Assembly: GCA_964400735.1 (NCBI GenBank)
Contig: CAYNVQ010000008.1
Coordinates: 129,529 to 193,528, forward strand
Source: CAYNVQ01 sp964400735
GTDB lineage: Bacteria; Acidobacteriota; Aminicenantia; Aminicenantales; Aminicenantaceae
Direction of reading: 5' to 3'
Length of the DNA stretch: 64,000 bases
Shown: one piece after another, positions 8,156-16,864 of the stretch
Numbering within the stretch: position 1 is the first letter of the stretch
Layout: each line of letters begins with the position of its first letter
Program-made: the position numbers and the translations under genes
The notes under the pieces: generated by a model
Seen by the model: only the letters and a program-made list of their open reading frames with translations
The model's database searches: none
Told to the model about the DNA's origin: nothing

Positions 8156-8185
8156 TTGACACCCCTTAAGAGGGGTCAATATAAT
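8156..8185 (+). promoter_or_regulatory. Consensus sigma-70 promoter with dyad operator in the spacer
   Basis: TTGACA (8156-8161) and TATAAT (8180-8185) are separated by 18 bp, both hexamers matching consensus. The -35 and spacer form a dyad, TTGAC-A-CCC (8156-8164) against GGG-GTCAA (8172-8179 region). A repressor bound there would block polymerase. It sits 55 bp upstream of the thiolase ATG at 8240 and probably drives 8240-12622. Confidence 0.65.
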
Positions 8186-8239
8186 AGAACGGCTATTCTG
8201 GATGATCGATTTAAATTTTTTTGAACAAGGAGGAATTCC

Positions 8240-9424
8240 ATGACGGATATCGTTATCGCCGGTGCTAACCGAACGGCTGGAGGAAGGTTTGGCGGCTCTT
8301 TTATGAAGGTTTCGGCGGTGGAATTGGGTGCACTGGTCTTGAAAGAGGCAGTAAAACGAGCAGGTGTCGATCCGGATCAAGTCGACGAAGTGGTGTTCGG
8401 CACGGGATGGCAGGCGGGTCTTGGTCCCAATATCGGGCGTCTGGCCACCGTTGAAAGCGGACTACCGGTGGAGGTCCCATCCTTTACGGTGAACAAACGC
8501 TGTGGTTCTTCTTTGAGGGCGGTTTCCTTGGCCGTTCAGATGATCAAAGCCGGAGATACAGAGTTGGTTTTGGTCGGAGGATCCGAAAACAGCTCTCAAG
8601 TTCCCTATATTGCGGAAGGTGCAAGATGGGGAAACCGCATGGGAGATGGGAAGCTGGTCGATGTTCTGCACAAGGATGGCTTCATGTGCCCGTTGGCCGG
8701 TCATCTGATGGGCATGACAGCCGAGACCTTGGTGGAAAAATACCAGATCAGCCGCGATGAGCAGGACCGGTTTGCTGTCGAGAGCCAAAATAAGGCCGTG
8801 GCAGCTATGAAGGATGGGATGTTCAAGGACGAAATTCTTCCTGTCGAAGTGCCGGTAGGAAAAGGGAAAACGGAGATTTTCGAGAAGGAAGAAATCCCCA
8901 GGGAGGGTGTTACAGTCGAAAAGATTGGCAAGCTTCCTCCTGTTTTCAAAAAAGATGGCACGGTGACGGCGGCCAACAGTTGTGCCCTTTGTGATGCTGC
9001 ATCTGCTCTGGTGGTCTTGACCAAAGAGAAAGCGGATGAATTGGGTGTCCAACCTATGGCCAAGATTGTTTCCTATGCCCACGCCGGGGTTGATCCCAAA
9101 ATCATGGGAATCGGTCCGGTGCCCGCAGTGAAAAAAGCATTGCAGAGAGCCGGGCTTGAACTGGAAAATATTGACATCATAGAGCTCAATGAGGCATTCG
9201 CCGCCCAGATTTTGGCGGTCGAGCGGGAGCTCAAATGGGACCGTTCCAGGGTGAATGTCCATGGGGGAGCTATTGCCCTCGGCCATCCAGTTGGAGCGAC
9301 CGGTGTAAAAATTTTGACCACATTGCTCTACGCCCTCAAAAACAGGGATAGAACCCTAGGATTGGTGAGCCTGTGCATCGGAGGTGGCCAAGGGGTGTCC
9401 ATCATCGTGGAGAGATTGAAATAG
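8240..9424 (+). CDS. Acetyl-CoA acyltransferase (thiolase II family)
   Basis: The 394-residue product has the complete catalytic set of biosynthetic/degradative thiolases: Cys88 in NKRCGSS, the NEAFA loop (about 317), His349 in GHPVGATG and Cys379 in CIGGGQG. It would cleave a 3-oxoacyl-CoA with CoA, or condense two acetyl-CoA. An AAGGAGG RBS lies eight bases before the ATG. It heads a run of 3-hydroxyacyl-CoA dehydrogenase, acyl-CoA dehydrogenase and enoyl-CoA hydratase genes in one direction behind a consensus promoter. The likely role is thiolysis of 3-oxopimelyl-CoA and acetoacetyl-CoA produced from ring cleavage; substrate assignment is inferred from context. Confidence 0.92.
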   Translation: MTDIVIAGANRTAGGRFGGSFMKVSAVELGALVLKEAVKRAGVDPDQVDEVVFGTGWQAGLGPNIGRLATVESGLPVEVPSFTVNKRCGSSLRAVSLAVQMIKAGDTELVLVGGSENSSQVPYIAEGARWGNRMGDGKLVDVLHKDGFMCPLAGHLMGMTAETLVEKYQISRDEQDRFAVESQNKAVAAMKDGMFKDEILPVEVPVGKGKTEIFEKEEIPREGVTVEKIGKLPPVFKKDGTVTAANSCALCDAASALVVLTKEKADELGVQPMAKIVSYAHAGVDPKIMGIGPVPAVKKALQRAGLELENIDIIELNEAFAAQILAVERELKWDRSRVNVHGGAIALGHPVGATGVKILTTLLYALKNRDRTLGLVSLCIGGGQGVSIIVERLK

Positions 9425-9506
9425 TTTGTCCCACGGCATTAGGGGTTTTATCTCTAAAATCATGATATGTTGTGGCTCGAAAAATAAAATTTAAGGAGGA
9501 ATCGTC

Positions 9507-10358
9507 ATGGATATTAAAAAACCCTTTGTTGTCGGCGCAGGAATCATGGGCGCGGGAATCGGGCAGCTTTGCGCGCAGAAGGGGTACCCGATAACTGTTG
9601 TGGATGTTTCGGATGAAATTATTGGGAAAGCAAAGGAGAAGGTTACCCGAGGGCTCCAAAAAAGGGTAGAAAAGGGGAAAATCAGTCAGGAAGAAATGAA
9701 TAGAGTCCTTTCTCTTATCGATTGGCAAACGGACCTAGATTTAGCCGGGGATAGCGATTTCATTATCGAGGCCATCTCGGAAAATCTAGCTTTGAAAAAG
9801 GAGATATTCCAGAAATTGGACTCTCTTTGTTCACCAGAGGCAATATTGGCCACAAATACAACAGCCCTTTCTGTGAGCGAGATCGCTTCGGCCACTGGTC
9901 GGCCGGATAAAGTCATCGGCATGCATTTTTTCAATCCGGCCGTGGTCATGAAATTGGTCGAAATCATTCGGGGGGAAAATACATCGGATGAAACCGTGGA
10001 AGCGGCGCGTGGATTTGCTGAGAGACTGGGCAAAGTGCCGGTCATCACTTTCAAGGAAGCCCCGGCGGGAATCGTGAGCCGGGTGTTGGCTGGTCTGCTC
10101 AATGAGGCAGCCGTCGTGTACGCCGATGGCATAGCCTCAGCAGAGGATATCGATGAAGCCATGAAACTGGGAGCCGGCCTTCCGATGGGCCCCTTGGCTT
10201 TGATCGACATGATCGGGCTGGATATTCATCTTGCCAAAATGGAGACTCTTTATGCGAAGCTGAAAGACGAGCGATACAGGCCGCCGACTGTCATCAGAAA
10301 GATGGTCAACGAGGGGAAGCTCGGGAAAAAATCAGGAGAAGGATTTTACAAGTACTGA
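9507..10358 (+). CDS. 3-hydroxyacyl-CoA dehydrogenase (Hbd-like)
   Basis: The 283-residue product has the standard length of short 3-hydroxybutyryl-CoA dehydrogenases. It opens with a Rossmann dinucleotide motif (GAGIMGAGIG), has the NTTALSVSEIA and catalytic His-containing GMHFFNPA segments, and ends with the helical 3HCDH C-domain (GLPMGPLALIDMIGLD, KSGEGFYKY). The usual NR in the P-G-F-x-x-N-R motif reads S-R here (PAGIVSRVL), a small deviation near the substrate. The RBS AAGGAGG is well placed. It would oxidise 3-hydroxyacyl-CoA (3-hydroxypimelyl-CoA or 3-hydroxybutyryl-CoA) with NAD+. Confidence 0.92.
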   Translation: MDIKKPFVVGAGIMGAGIGQLCAQKGYPITVVDVSDEIIGKAKEKVTRGLQKRVEKGKISQEEMNRVLSLIDWQTDLDLAGDSDFIIEAISENLALKKEIFQKLDSLCSPEAILATNTTALSVSEIASATGRPDKVIGMHFFNPAVVMKLVEIIRGENTSDETVEAARGFAERLGKVPVITFKEAPAGIVSRVLAGLLNEAAVVYADGIASAEDIDEAMKLGAGLPMGPLALIDMIGLDIHLAKMETLYAKLKDERYRPPTVIRKMVNEGKLGKKSGEGFYKY

Positions 10359-10486
10359 CTGCCGGTCCGATAACCCTGATGGAGGTCTCGGGGATTTAAC
10401 CTGGATGACGCGTTTCGGGGAAAACGGAAACACGGATGAATTGGCAAGTAAGAAGAAAAAGAAAAAGGAAAGAAAAGGAGTGAGCC

Positions 10487-11638
10487 ATGGACTTTGATTT
10501 ATCCGAAGAGCAAAAGATGATTCAGCAGACAATCCGGAAATTTGCCGATGAAGAGATTGCGCCTGTGGCCAGTCAAAATGACAAAAAGGCTGAATTTCCA
10601 CGGGATATTTTTGAAAAGCTTGCCGGGCTGGGCTTTATGGGCACTCCCATCCCCGAGGAGTATGGAGGTGCGGGATTCGACTATATCAGTCATGCAATTG
10701 TGGCGGAAGAGATCGGAAGGGTCGACTCCTCTCTTCGAGGCACCTATTCTGTCCAGGTCTCGCTGGTCGAACTCCCTTTGAATAAGTATGGAAATGAAGA
10801 GCAGAAGAAGAAATATCTTCCCAAATTGACCAGCGGAGAGTGGGTCGGTTGTTTCGGGCTCACAGAACCCAACGCAGGAAGCGATCCGGCCGGCATGATA
10901 TCCACGGCCAAAAAGGATGGAGATGATTACGTTCTCAACGGACAAAAAACCTGGATCACCAATGCCGGCATTGCGGATGTGGCCATTGTGTACGCTAAAA
11001 CAGATCCTGAAGCCCACGCCAGGGGTATTACGGCTTTCATCGTGGAAAGGGATTTCAAGGGATTTTCCACCCGAGATCTTCATGATAAGTTGGGACTTCG
11101 GGCCTCGAACACAGGGGAAATCTTCTTGGAGGACTGCCGCGTTCCCAAGGAGAATATTCTGGGAGAGGTCAATAAGGGATTCAAGATAGCTTTGGGCACG
11201 CTGGATTTTGGCCGTTACACCGTTGCTGCAGGATGCGTAGGGCTGGCCCAGGGTTGCATCGATACCTGCAAGGAATACGCCAAACAACGCATCCAATTCG
11301 GGAAGCCCATTGCCGGTTTTCAACTGATCCAGCAGATGATCGCCGATATGGTCGTGGAGTGTGAGGCCGGCCGCCTTTTGGTTTATCGGGCAGGCGATTT
11401 GAAAAACAAAGGTCTCCGCAATACACGAGAGACTTCGATCGCCAAATATTACTGCAGTGAAATGGTCAATAGAGTGGCCTACAAAGCCATCCAGATCCAC
11501 GGGGGGTATGGTTTCAGCGGGGAATACAACGTGGAGCGTTTTTATCGTGATGCCCGTATCAACACCCTTTATGAGGGAACCTCCCAGATCCAGCAACTCA
11601 TTATCGGTGCCTTTGAGCTTGGAATCCGCGCCTTTTAG
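10487..11638 (+). CDS. Acyl-CoA dehydrogenase, glutaryl-CoA dehydrogenase-like
   Basis: The 383-residue product has all three acyl-CoA dehydrogenase domains. Visible signatures include CFGLTEPNAGSDPAGM, TWITNAG, the FAD-binding QIHGGYGFSGEY and the C-terminal catalytic-Glu segment LYEGTSQIQQL. The segment DSSLRGTYSVQVSLV resembles the corresponding region of anaerobe glutaryl-CoA dehydrogenases. Given ring-cleavage genes nearby, the likely substrate is glutaryl-CoA from pimelyl-CoA beta-oxidation. Decarboxylating and non-decarboxylating types cannot be told apart by eye. A short- or medium-chain acyl-CoA dehydrogenase is the alternative. The RBS is GGAG, in an operon with 8240-12622. No electron-transfer flavoprotein gene is in the window. 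Confidence 0.88.
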   Translation: MDFDLSEEQKMIQQTIRKFADEEIAPVASQNDKKAEFPRDIFEKLAGLGFMGTPIPEEYGGAGFDYISHAIVAEEIGRVDSSLRGTYSVQVSLVELPLNKYGNEEQKKKYLPKLTSGEWVGCFGLTEPNAGSDPAGMISTAKKDGDDYVLNGQKTWITNAGIADVAIVYAKTDPEAHARGITAFIVERDFKGFSTRDLHDKLGLRASNTGEIFLEDCRVPKENILGEVNKGFKIALGTLDFGRYTVAAGCVGLAQGCIDTCKEYAKQRIQFGKPIAGFQLIQQMIADMVVECEAGRLLVYRAGDLKNKGLRNTRETSIAKYYCSEMVNRVAYKAIQIHGGYGFSGEYNVERFYRDARINTLYEGTSQIQQLIIGAFELGIRAF

Positions 11639-11842
11639 TTGAACGACCATGAAACCATCTGCTCAGATTTCAGCCAGACCTATCTGTCATCATGCTATCT
11701 TGGCGATAGGCATGCTTCGCCTGCCACGTCCTTTCACCAGAAGATGGATTCCTTCTCCGCTCACCAGAATATTGTTGAGCAAATCGTGTAGGTGGAGAAT
11801 TCAAGGCGAAACGAAAAATTTGGGAAATAAGGGAAGGTGAAA

Positions 11843-12622
11843 ATGTATAAAACTCTGAAGTATGAAAAAAAAGACAGCATCGCGATTCTCACCATCAATC
11901 GTCCGGATAAGTTGAATGCCATTTCTAACGAGTTGACCGAAGAACTGGAGTCTATTTTAGACGAGATCGAAAAAGCCGAGGATCTCCGCGTTCTAGTGGT
12001 GACCGGAGCAGGGGACAAGGCGTTTGTGGCTGGAGCGGATATACAGGAGCTGGTGGAACGAGATGCCCTTGTCGGCAGAAAAGTTTCCAGGAAAAGACAA
12101 GAGATTTTTGCCCGTATCGAAAATTTCGCCGTTCCGGTCGTAGCCGCGATAAACGGGTATGCATTGGGCGGAGGTCTAGAGCTTGCCCTGGCCTGTTCTA
12201 TCCGTGTCTGCTCGGAACGGGCCCAATTCGGCGCACCTGAGGTCAAGTTGGGAATTATCCCCGGTGACGGGGGAACCCAAAGGTTGCCCCGGCTGGTGGG
12301 ACTTGGCCGGGCCATGGAGATGATCCTCACCGGGGATTTCATCGATGCACAAGAGGCCTTCCGCATCGGACTGGTGAACAAGGTGGTTCCCCGCGAGGCC
12401 TTGATGGAGAAGGTGATGGACTTGGCCGAAAAGATCGCTCAGAGACCTCCATTAGCTGTAAGATATGCCAAGGAAGCTGTAAACAGAAGCCAGGGCGGGG
12501 ACTCCGTCTTAGGGTATCTCATTGAATCTTATCTCCATGCGTTGACCTGTACCACAGAGGATAAAAAAGAAGGGGTGGCCGCCTTTTTAGAAAAGAGGAA
12601 GGGAAGCTTCAAGGGCCAGTAA
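11843..12622 (+). CDS. Enoyl-CoA hydratase (crotonase)
   Basis: The 259-residue crotonase-fold protein has both catalytic glutamates in place (GGGLELALAC and GAPEVKLG), the oxyanion-hole region AFVAGADI and the IPGDGGTQRLPRL segment. I take the ATG at 11843, five bases after GGGAAGG; a GTG six bases earlier is also possible. It would hydrate crotonyl-CoA to 3-hydroxybutyryl-CoA, the step after glutaryl-CoA dehydrogenase. About 200 bp between it and the dehydrogenase hold only a low-quality short frame. Its stop lies 13 bp from the stop of the convergent pilin gene. Confidence 0.93.
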   Translation: MYKTLKYEKKDSIAILTINRPDKLNAISNELTEELESILDEIEKAEDLRVLVVTGAGDKAFVAGADIQELVERDALVGRKVSRKRQEIFARIENFAVPVVAAINGYALGGGLELALACSIRVCSERAQFGAPEVKLGIIPGDGGTQRLPRLVGLGRAMEMILTGDFIDAQEAFRIGLVNKVVPREALMEKVMDLAEKIAQRPPLAVRYAKEAVNRSQGGDSVLGYLIESYLHALTCTTEDKKEGVAAFLEKRKGSFKGQ

Positions 12623-12635
12623 GTCCGACGGTTTA

Positions 12636-13175
12636 TCAGCTTGGTGGCAGGGCCACTCGGGGAGCTCGAATCCAGCTTCCATTCCAGTTGACCATGTCGT
12701 TTTTGAAGGAATCCCAACTATCCACGGTGTAAAAATCATCATCCGTGGATGAGGGATCATACGTCCAGCCATCTTCTAAGGAGCTCATTCCGTAGGATTC
12801 GATCACGAAGTCGTCTTCGCTCACGTCATCGGCGCCAATGCTACGGATGGCAGCATTACCTCCCAGATAAACCTTATAGGGTTCACCCCAATGATCGTTG
12901 AGAGGGCATACCTTGATGTAAAAAGGGCTCAGGGCCTGCACGAAGTCACAACCGCCTTGAATGTTTCCGCTCTGATTTATTTCCCACTTTCCGTTGTCTG
13001 CAACGCAGTCCATAGCGGCTGTGGCCATAGACATGATGTCTTTCATGGTGCTTTTCTGCTTGGACTTCTGGATGGCGGTCAAAGCATTGGGAATCAGAAG
13101 AACGGCAAGGATTCCGATTATGGCGACCACGACGAGCAATTCAATGAGGGTAAAACCTCTTACTTTATGCAGCAT
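12636..13175 (-). CDS. Type IV pilin / GspG-like pseudopilin
   Basis: The 179-residue product has a class III prepilin leader and N-methylated helix: a short basic leader ending in G, then F-T-L-I-E-L-L with Glu at +5 and about 20 hydrophobic residues. The C-terminal half has a GspG-like DHWGEPYKVY segment and a Cys pair (about residues 81 and 95), and ends in a D-rich loop. It could be a pseudopilin of type II secretion or a minor pilin. No other secretion or pilus genes are present, so it is an orphan here. An AAGGAAAGGAAG site precedes the ATG. The upstream region carries a sigma-54 promoter. Confidence 0.9.
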   Translation of the reverse strand: MLHKVRGFTLIELLVVVAIIGILAVLLIPNALTAIQKSKQKSTMKDIMSMATAAMDCVADNGKWEINQSGNIQGGCDFVQALSPFYIKVCPLNDHWGEPYKVYLGGNAAIRSIGADDVSEDDFVIESYGMSSLEDGWTYDPSSTDDDFYTVDSWDSFKNDMVNWNGSWIRAPRVALPPS

Positions 13176-13239
13176 AGCTTCCTTTCCTTACTATTTCAAG
13201 TTTTGAGACTTCCTGAAAGTCCTTTTTCGATGAAAATGT

Positions 13240-13255
13240 TGCAAGTTATATGCCA
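13240..13255 (-). promoter_or_regulatory. Sigma-54 (-24/-12) promoter of the pilin gene
   Basis: Read on the minus strand, the sequence is TGGCATATAACTTGCA, matching the consensus TGGCAYRNNNNTTGCW at every defined position, with GG and GC ten bases apart. It lies 65 bp upstream of the pilin ATG. Sigma-54 control of major pilin genes with a PilR-type activator is known in other bacteria. Confidence 0.75.
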
Positions 13256-13325
13256 GGATGATGAAAAGTTAACTTACTAAAAGAAAAAGAGTTATGGTTT
13301 TTTAATATTCTTTGGACATGCAAAA

Positions 13326-13361
13326 TGACAATAGTTGGATTCAGAACAACAAAAATTGTCA
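13326..13361. promoter_or_regulatory. Inverted repeat, candidate enhancer-binding site for the sigma-54 promoter
   Basis: TGACAAT (13326-13332) and ATTGTCA (13355-13361) are perfect 7-bp arms 22 bp apart. They lie roughly 100-130 bp upstream of the predicted pilin transcription start, the usual place for a bacterial enhancer-binding protein. PilR sites in Pseudomonas contain TGTC, also present here. Inference only. Confidence 0.4.
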
Positions 13362-13630
13362 CTTAGATTGAGAATTGTTGATAACACCAAAACGAGACGG
13401 ACAACACCGCCTGTACTTCCTCGATTGAGGGTGTTTTAAATCTTACTGGGAATTGGTCAATTTCTGGCTGAGCTGTTTCAGTCTTGATGAAATGACAGCA
13501 GCAACCTTCATCATGATTTTGAAGCCTATGTGATTGTTTTTCTTAAAGAGATAAAGAAGCACTTTGGGGTTAAAGACAAGAAGTTCGGACTGTTCGGCTG
13601 TCCGAAAGGGAATCTTGAGTTGACCGACAA

Positions 13631-13661
13631 AATCCCGATGCTCCCGGAGACCATCGGGATT
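13631..13661 (-). terminator. Hairpin terminator at the end of the had gene
   Basis: AATCCCGATG and CATCGGGATT form a perfect 10-bp stem with an 11-base loop. On the minus strand it is followed by TTTTG. The had stop codon (13660-13662) overlaps the stem foot, so termination would be immediate. Confidence 0.6.
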
Positions 13662-14688
13662 AAAATGTAATGATAGATCGGAGCGACTCTCCTTTCCTCA
13701 TAAGCTCGAATGCATCGTTGATTGCTTCCAACTCGAACTTGTGGGTTACGACAGGTTTCAGCTGAATTTTTCCAATTCTGACCATTTCGATGATCTTGGG
13801 ATAGTCAACAGGGCGGCAACCCAGAGATCCTTTGATTTCGATTTCACGGAACATCAGCCTCGCTGCGTTTATCGAAACATCGTGATGGGTGTATCCCACC
13901 TGGCAGTGGCAGCCTCCTGGTTTCACCGAATTGGCGGCCAGGACGATTGTCCGGGGATTACCGATGGCTTCGATGGCGATGTCAGCACCGCCACCGGTAA
14001 GAGACCGGATCTGTTTCAAGAGGGCTTTGTCCTCCATATCTCTGGAGTTGATCGTGTTTTGTGCGCCTAGCTGCTTGGCCACCTCTAATTTTTTATCGAC
14101 GATATCGACGGCTGTGACAGAACCGCCGGCAGAGGCTGCAACCTGTACCACATTGATGCCAACGCCCCCGCAGCCGAAAACCACCACTGAGTCGCCCGGC
14201 TGGACCCTGGCCCTGTTTTTCACAGCGTGATAGGGAGTAGAAATGGCGTCAGCGATAATGCTCGATTCTTCAAGGGGAAGATCTTCCGGAAGATGCTGAC
14301 AGTCCTTGGCCGGGACCTTGACGAATTCCGCATAGGCCCCATCGATGTGGTTTCCCAGCATCACCATGTTAAGGCAGATGTTCTCTTTTCCCAGGCGGCA
14401 GTTGTCGCAGTATCCACAGGAAAATACAGGTGGAATCAGCACGCGGTCACCTTCTTTGAAGTTTTTAACCTCGGAACCGATCTCTTCCACGATTCCCGAG
14501 GGCTCATGGCCCAGGATCATGGGGGGTTTTTTAAAGGTTGGAACCCCGTGGTCTATGTAATGCAGGTCTGTGTTGCAAACGCCGCAGGCAGCGATCTTTA
14601 CCAGGATTTCGTGGGAATTGATCTTCGGCCTTTCGACATCTTCGATTTTTAAGGGTTGATTCGGACCATAAAAGATAGCGGCTTTCAT
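13660..14688 (-). CDS. had: 6-hydroxycyclohex-1-ene-1-carbonyl-CoA dehydrogenase-like zinc alcohol dehydrogenase
   Basis: The 342-residue medium-chain zinc dehydrogenase has a catalytic-zinc segment ACGVCNTDLHYIDHG, GHEPSGIVEEIG, a structural zinc lobe with C-x2-C-x2-C-x7-C (CGYCDNCRLGKENIC) and an NAD-binding GCGGVGINV motif. In benzoyl-CoA degraders such an enzyme oxidises 6-hydroxycyclohex-1-ene-1-carbonyl-CoA to the 6-oxo product that Oah then opens. The specific call rests on its neighbours: it is 11 bp downstream of a dienoyl-CoA hydratase gene in one operon, and Oah lies at 24259. A general alcohol dehydrogenase is the alternative. The RBS is AAAGGAG. Confidence 0.82.
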   Translation of the reverse strand: MKAAIFYGPNQPLKIEDVERPKINSHEILVKIAACGVCNTDLHYIDHGVPTFKKPPMILGHEPSGIVEEIGSEVKNFKEGDRVLIPPVFSCGYCDNCRLGKENICLNMVMLGNHIDGAYAEFVKVPAKDCQHLPEDLPLEESSIIADAISTPYHAVKNRARVQPGDSVVVFGCGGVGINVVQVAASAGGSVTAVDIVDKKLEVAKQLGAQNTINSRDMEDKALLKQIRSLTGGGADIAIEAIGNPRTIVLAANSVKPGGCHCQVGYTHHDVSINAARLMFREIEIKGSLGCRPVDYPKIIEMVRIGKIQLKPVVTHKFELEAINDAFELMRKGESLRSIITF

Positions 14689-14699
14689 TGTTTTCTCCT

Positions 14700-15470
14700 T
14701 TATTGATTTTTCCAGTCAGGCTTCCTTTTCTCCATGAAGGCTTTCAGGCCTTCGTGGGCGTCTTCAGAGGCCATGAGCTCATCTATATACATCTTTTCTA
14801 TTTTATCCAATCCGGAAAGAAAGGATGTTTCCAGCCCCAGTTGGATTCCTTTTTTCGAGTATTTCAGCCCGATCAGGCTCAGTTTGGTGAAGGGCTGAGT
14901 AAAATTTTCCAATTCCAATTCGAAAGAATCCAGAGGTACGACTTTGTTAACCAGACCGATCTTTTCGGCCTCCTGGGCATCGATAACTTTTCCGGTGAGA
15001 AGCAGCTCCGATGCTTTCTTCAGCCCGACCAGGCGCGGTAAGATCAATAAAGCTATGGGAGGGATGGCCGAAAGCTTGATTTCCGGCTGGCCGATTTTTA
15101 GGCTATCGGCTGCAAAAATCAAGTCACAGAACAGGGCTAATTCGCAGCCCCCTCCGAGGGTAAAACCTTTCGTTGCGGCTATGGTGACTTGATTCAGCCT
15201 GGAAAGGTTGCGGAAAATGTCATGGAAGACCTGAAGCATTTTTTCCACTTTTTCTTTGGTGTGTTCTGTGATGTCCACCCCTGCGGAAAAGGCTTTATCT
15301 TGCGCACCGGAGATGATCAAAATTTTGACGGAAGAATTGGCAGCGAGAGATTTCAGAGCATCGTTCATTTCTTCCATAGTGGCGATGTTCAGAATATTCA
15401 TCGGGGGGCGATGGATGGTCAATAAAGCCCTGTTTTCCTTTATCTCGTAGATGATGTTTTCATAGCTCAC
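14700..15470 (-). CDS. dch: Cyclohexa-1,5-diene-1-carbonyl-CoA hydratase-like crotonase
   Basis: The 256-residue crotonase has both glutamates (GGGCELALFCD and GQPEIKLSAIP) and the oxyanion segment AFSAGVDI. The non-canonical IPPIALLILPRLVG after the second Glu differs from ordinary enoyl-CoA hydratases (IPGAGGTQRL) and matches what I recall of dienoyl-CoA hydratases. It would add water to the dienoyl-CoA product of benzoyl-CoA reductase. I take a GTG at 15470 with AGAGGTG just upstream; a GTG at 15485 is possible. It is the first gene of a two-gene operon with had. Function is supported by Had and Oah in the same locus. Confidence 0.82.
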   Translation of the reverse strand: MSYENIIYEIKENRALLTIHRPPMNILNIATMEEMNDALKSLAANSSVKILIISGAQDKAFSAGVDITEHTKEKVEKMLQVFHDIFRNLSRLNQVTIAATKGFTLGGGCELALFCDLIFAADSLKIGQPEIKLSAIPPIALLILPRLVGLKKASELLLTGKVIDAQEAEKIGLVNKVVPLDSFELELENFTQPFTKLSLIGLKYSKKGIQLGLETSFLSGLDKIEKMYIDELMASEDAHEGLKAFMEKRKPDWKNQ

Positions 15471-15769
15471 GATGCACCTCTGCACAATGAAGATATGACC
15501 GGATTGATCTCTGGAAAATGTCGCTGAGACCCATATTCTACATTCATATCATCCGCTCCCCGCTCTGTCAAGCAAGGAGTCGAATTCATAGCTGGCGGAA
15601 TGGATACCGAACTGAACTTATGTCAGGAAAAAGACATCAGATTTTGTCCAGAGAGGAGTCGATTGACAATCAGCGGCTGGAGAAAAATAAATAATTTTGT
15701 GATGGAAGAAGCGATCCGGGACAAATGAATCTTGTCATCAGATGAACTCCTTCCAGAGGTGATATTTTT

Positions 15770-16864
15770 TTATTTTATGTAGCGTTTTTCGAGCATGAGG
15801 ATAAATTGAATGGCTTTCTCTGAAAAGGTGGGAGTAGCTCCCCCTTTTCTGTCAGCGGCCTTTTTGTAGAGCCGGATGAAAGCGAAGGGATTGCCGATCT
15901 CTTTGACCAGGGCATCCTTCCCCAATTGTTCGATGATAAGATTGGACATGTAAAAGCCTGTAGGATGTCCGCTCATCGGGACGATGGCATTGAGCTTTTG
16001 CCCCAACTCCTTTTTTTTCTTGGGGTATTCGCCCATGGCGGCAAACAGCCGGTCCATCTCCCGGATAATCTCGGGACTCTTTTCATACCATGCCAGATAA
16101 TTCTTGTTCTTTTCGGCATACTGGGAGTAGAGAATTTTATCGTGAAACCATTTTCCTTTGTTGATCTGGTCCGCGATTCCTTCCGCTTGGATCTGATTGA
16201 CCACCCAGATGATGTCCTGCTCTTGGGCATAGTCAAAAAATTGATCACGAAAGTAATGATGGAATTCATGGGCGATGAAAGGGATGAGAAGGTCCCCCTG
16301 ATCATAGGCATAAAGCACATCCACCACCACCGGCCTGTATCCACGGGCATCAGGCCCGAATATGACAAAGGAGATAGGAGGGTATTCCTTTAGGGGGAAA
16401 TCGGGGAGGAAATTCATCGCCTCATCCATGGCTGCCTTCATGAAATTCAGCGCTTTCAGCTTTTCCATCTGTTCGATGATGAGCTGGCGATGATTCTTGG
16501 CCCGAACGTAATGGGGAAGAAATTGAGCCCAGAAACCTTCCTCCTCTTCTATCTTGGCTTCCAAAGCCTCCCTTTTCGAGGGCATGAAGGCCAACTTGAA
16601 TCTTTCGATGAAAAATTCTTTCCGGAACTCTCTGGTGATCAGGATATCGTAACCTGGTGTGGAGAAAAGGGCGTTCCACTGTTCCGAGCTTGGCTCTTGA
16701 TCTTTTTCCAGTACAGCCGTCAGCTCTAGGAATTTTTCAGTCCCAGAGAAATCGATATTGGTGTTTAACAGTTTTTCCTCGCCTGGATTGGCCCATACGA
16801 ATAGTGGAAAGGCAAAGACCATTAGAAAGGCGAAGGTGACACCTGAAAGTTTTTGAAGATGCAT
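15770..16864 (-). CDS. Exported putative zinc metalloprotease (HExxH), DUF5700/DUF2268-like
   Basis: The 364-residue product has a signal peptide (residues 1-27, ending FVWANPG) and a gluzincin-type motif HEFHHYFRDQF in its middle. Downstream come the conserved-looking EGIADQINKG (candidate third zinc ligand Glu) and a late SGHPTGFYMSNLI segment. This arrangement matches predicted secreted zinc proteases of unknown substrate. The start at 16864 follows an AAGGAG site; a longer frame from 16906 is not supported. It stands alone between the dch gene and a divergent 2-hydroxyacid dehydrogenase. About 300 bp downstream (15471-15769) hold nothing recognisable. Confidence 0.7.
   Translation of the reverse strand: MHLQKLSGVTFAFLMVFAFPLFVWANPGEEKLLNTNIDFSGTEKFLELTAVLEKDQEPSSEQWNALFSTPGYDILITREFRKEFFIERFKLAFMPSKREALEAKIEEEEGFWAQFLPHYVRAKNHRQLIIEQMEKLKALNFMKAAMDEAMNFLPDFPLKEYPPISFVIFGPDARGYRPVVVDVLYAYDQGDLLIPFIAHEFHHYFRDQFFDYAQEQDIIWVVNQIQAEGIADQINKGKWFHDKILYSQYAEKNKNYLAWYEKSPEIIREMDRLFAAMGEYPKKKKELGQKLNAIVPMSGHPTGFYMSNLIIEQLGKDALVKEIGNPFAFIRLYKKAADRKGGATPTFSEKAIQFILMLEKRYIK

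Larger units (their letters stand above)
13176..13659. other. 484-bp intergenic region upstream of the pilin gene
   Basis: It contains the sigma-54 promoter (13240-13255), a distal inverted repeat (13326-13361) and the terminator of the had gene (13631-13661). Between about 13490 and 13668 a plus-strand frame of roughly 58 codons without a credible start or RBS looks like protein-type sequence (KEIKKHFGVKDKKFG). It may be a gene remnant. Confidence 0.5.

Noticed and set aside
10499..11650. 383-codon minus-strand open frame
   Set aside because: Exact antisense of the acyl-CoA dehydrogenase gene; the plus-strand product has all family motifs.
11649..11840. 63-codon frame between the acyl-CoA dehydrogenase and crotonase genes
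   Set aside because: No RBS, unusual composition (many Arg/Pro/Ser) and no recognisable domain.
13490..13668. About 58 codons of protein-like sequence on the plus strand (KEIKKHFGVKDKKFG...)
   Set aside because: No credible start or RBS and overlaps a terminator stem; possibly a gene remnant but I recognise no family.
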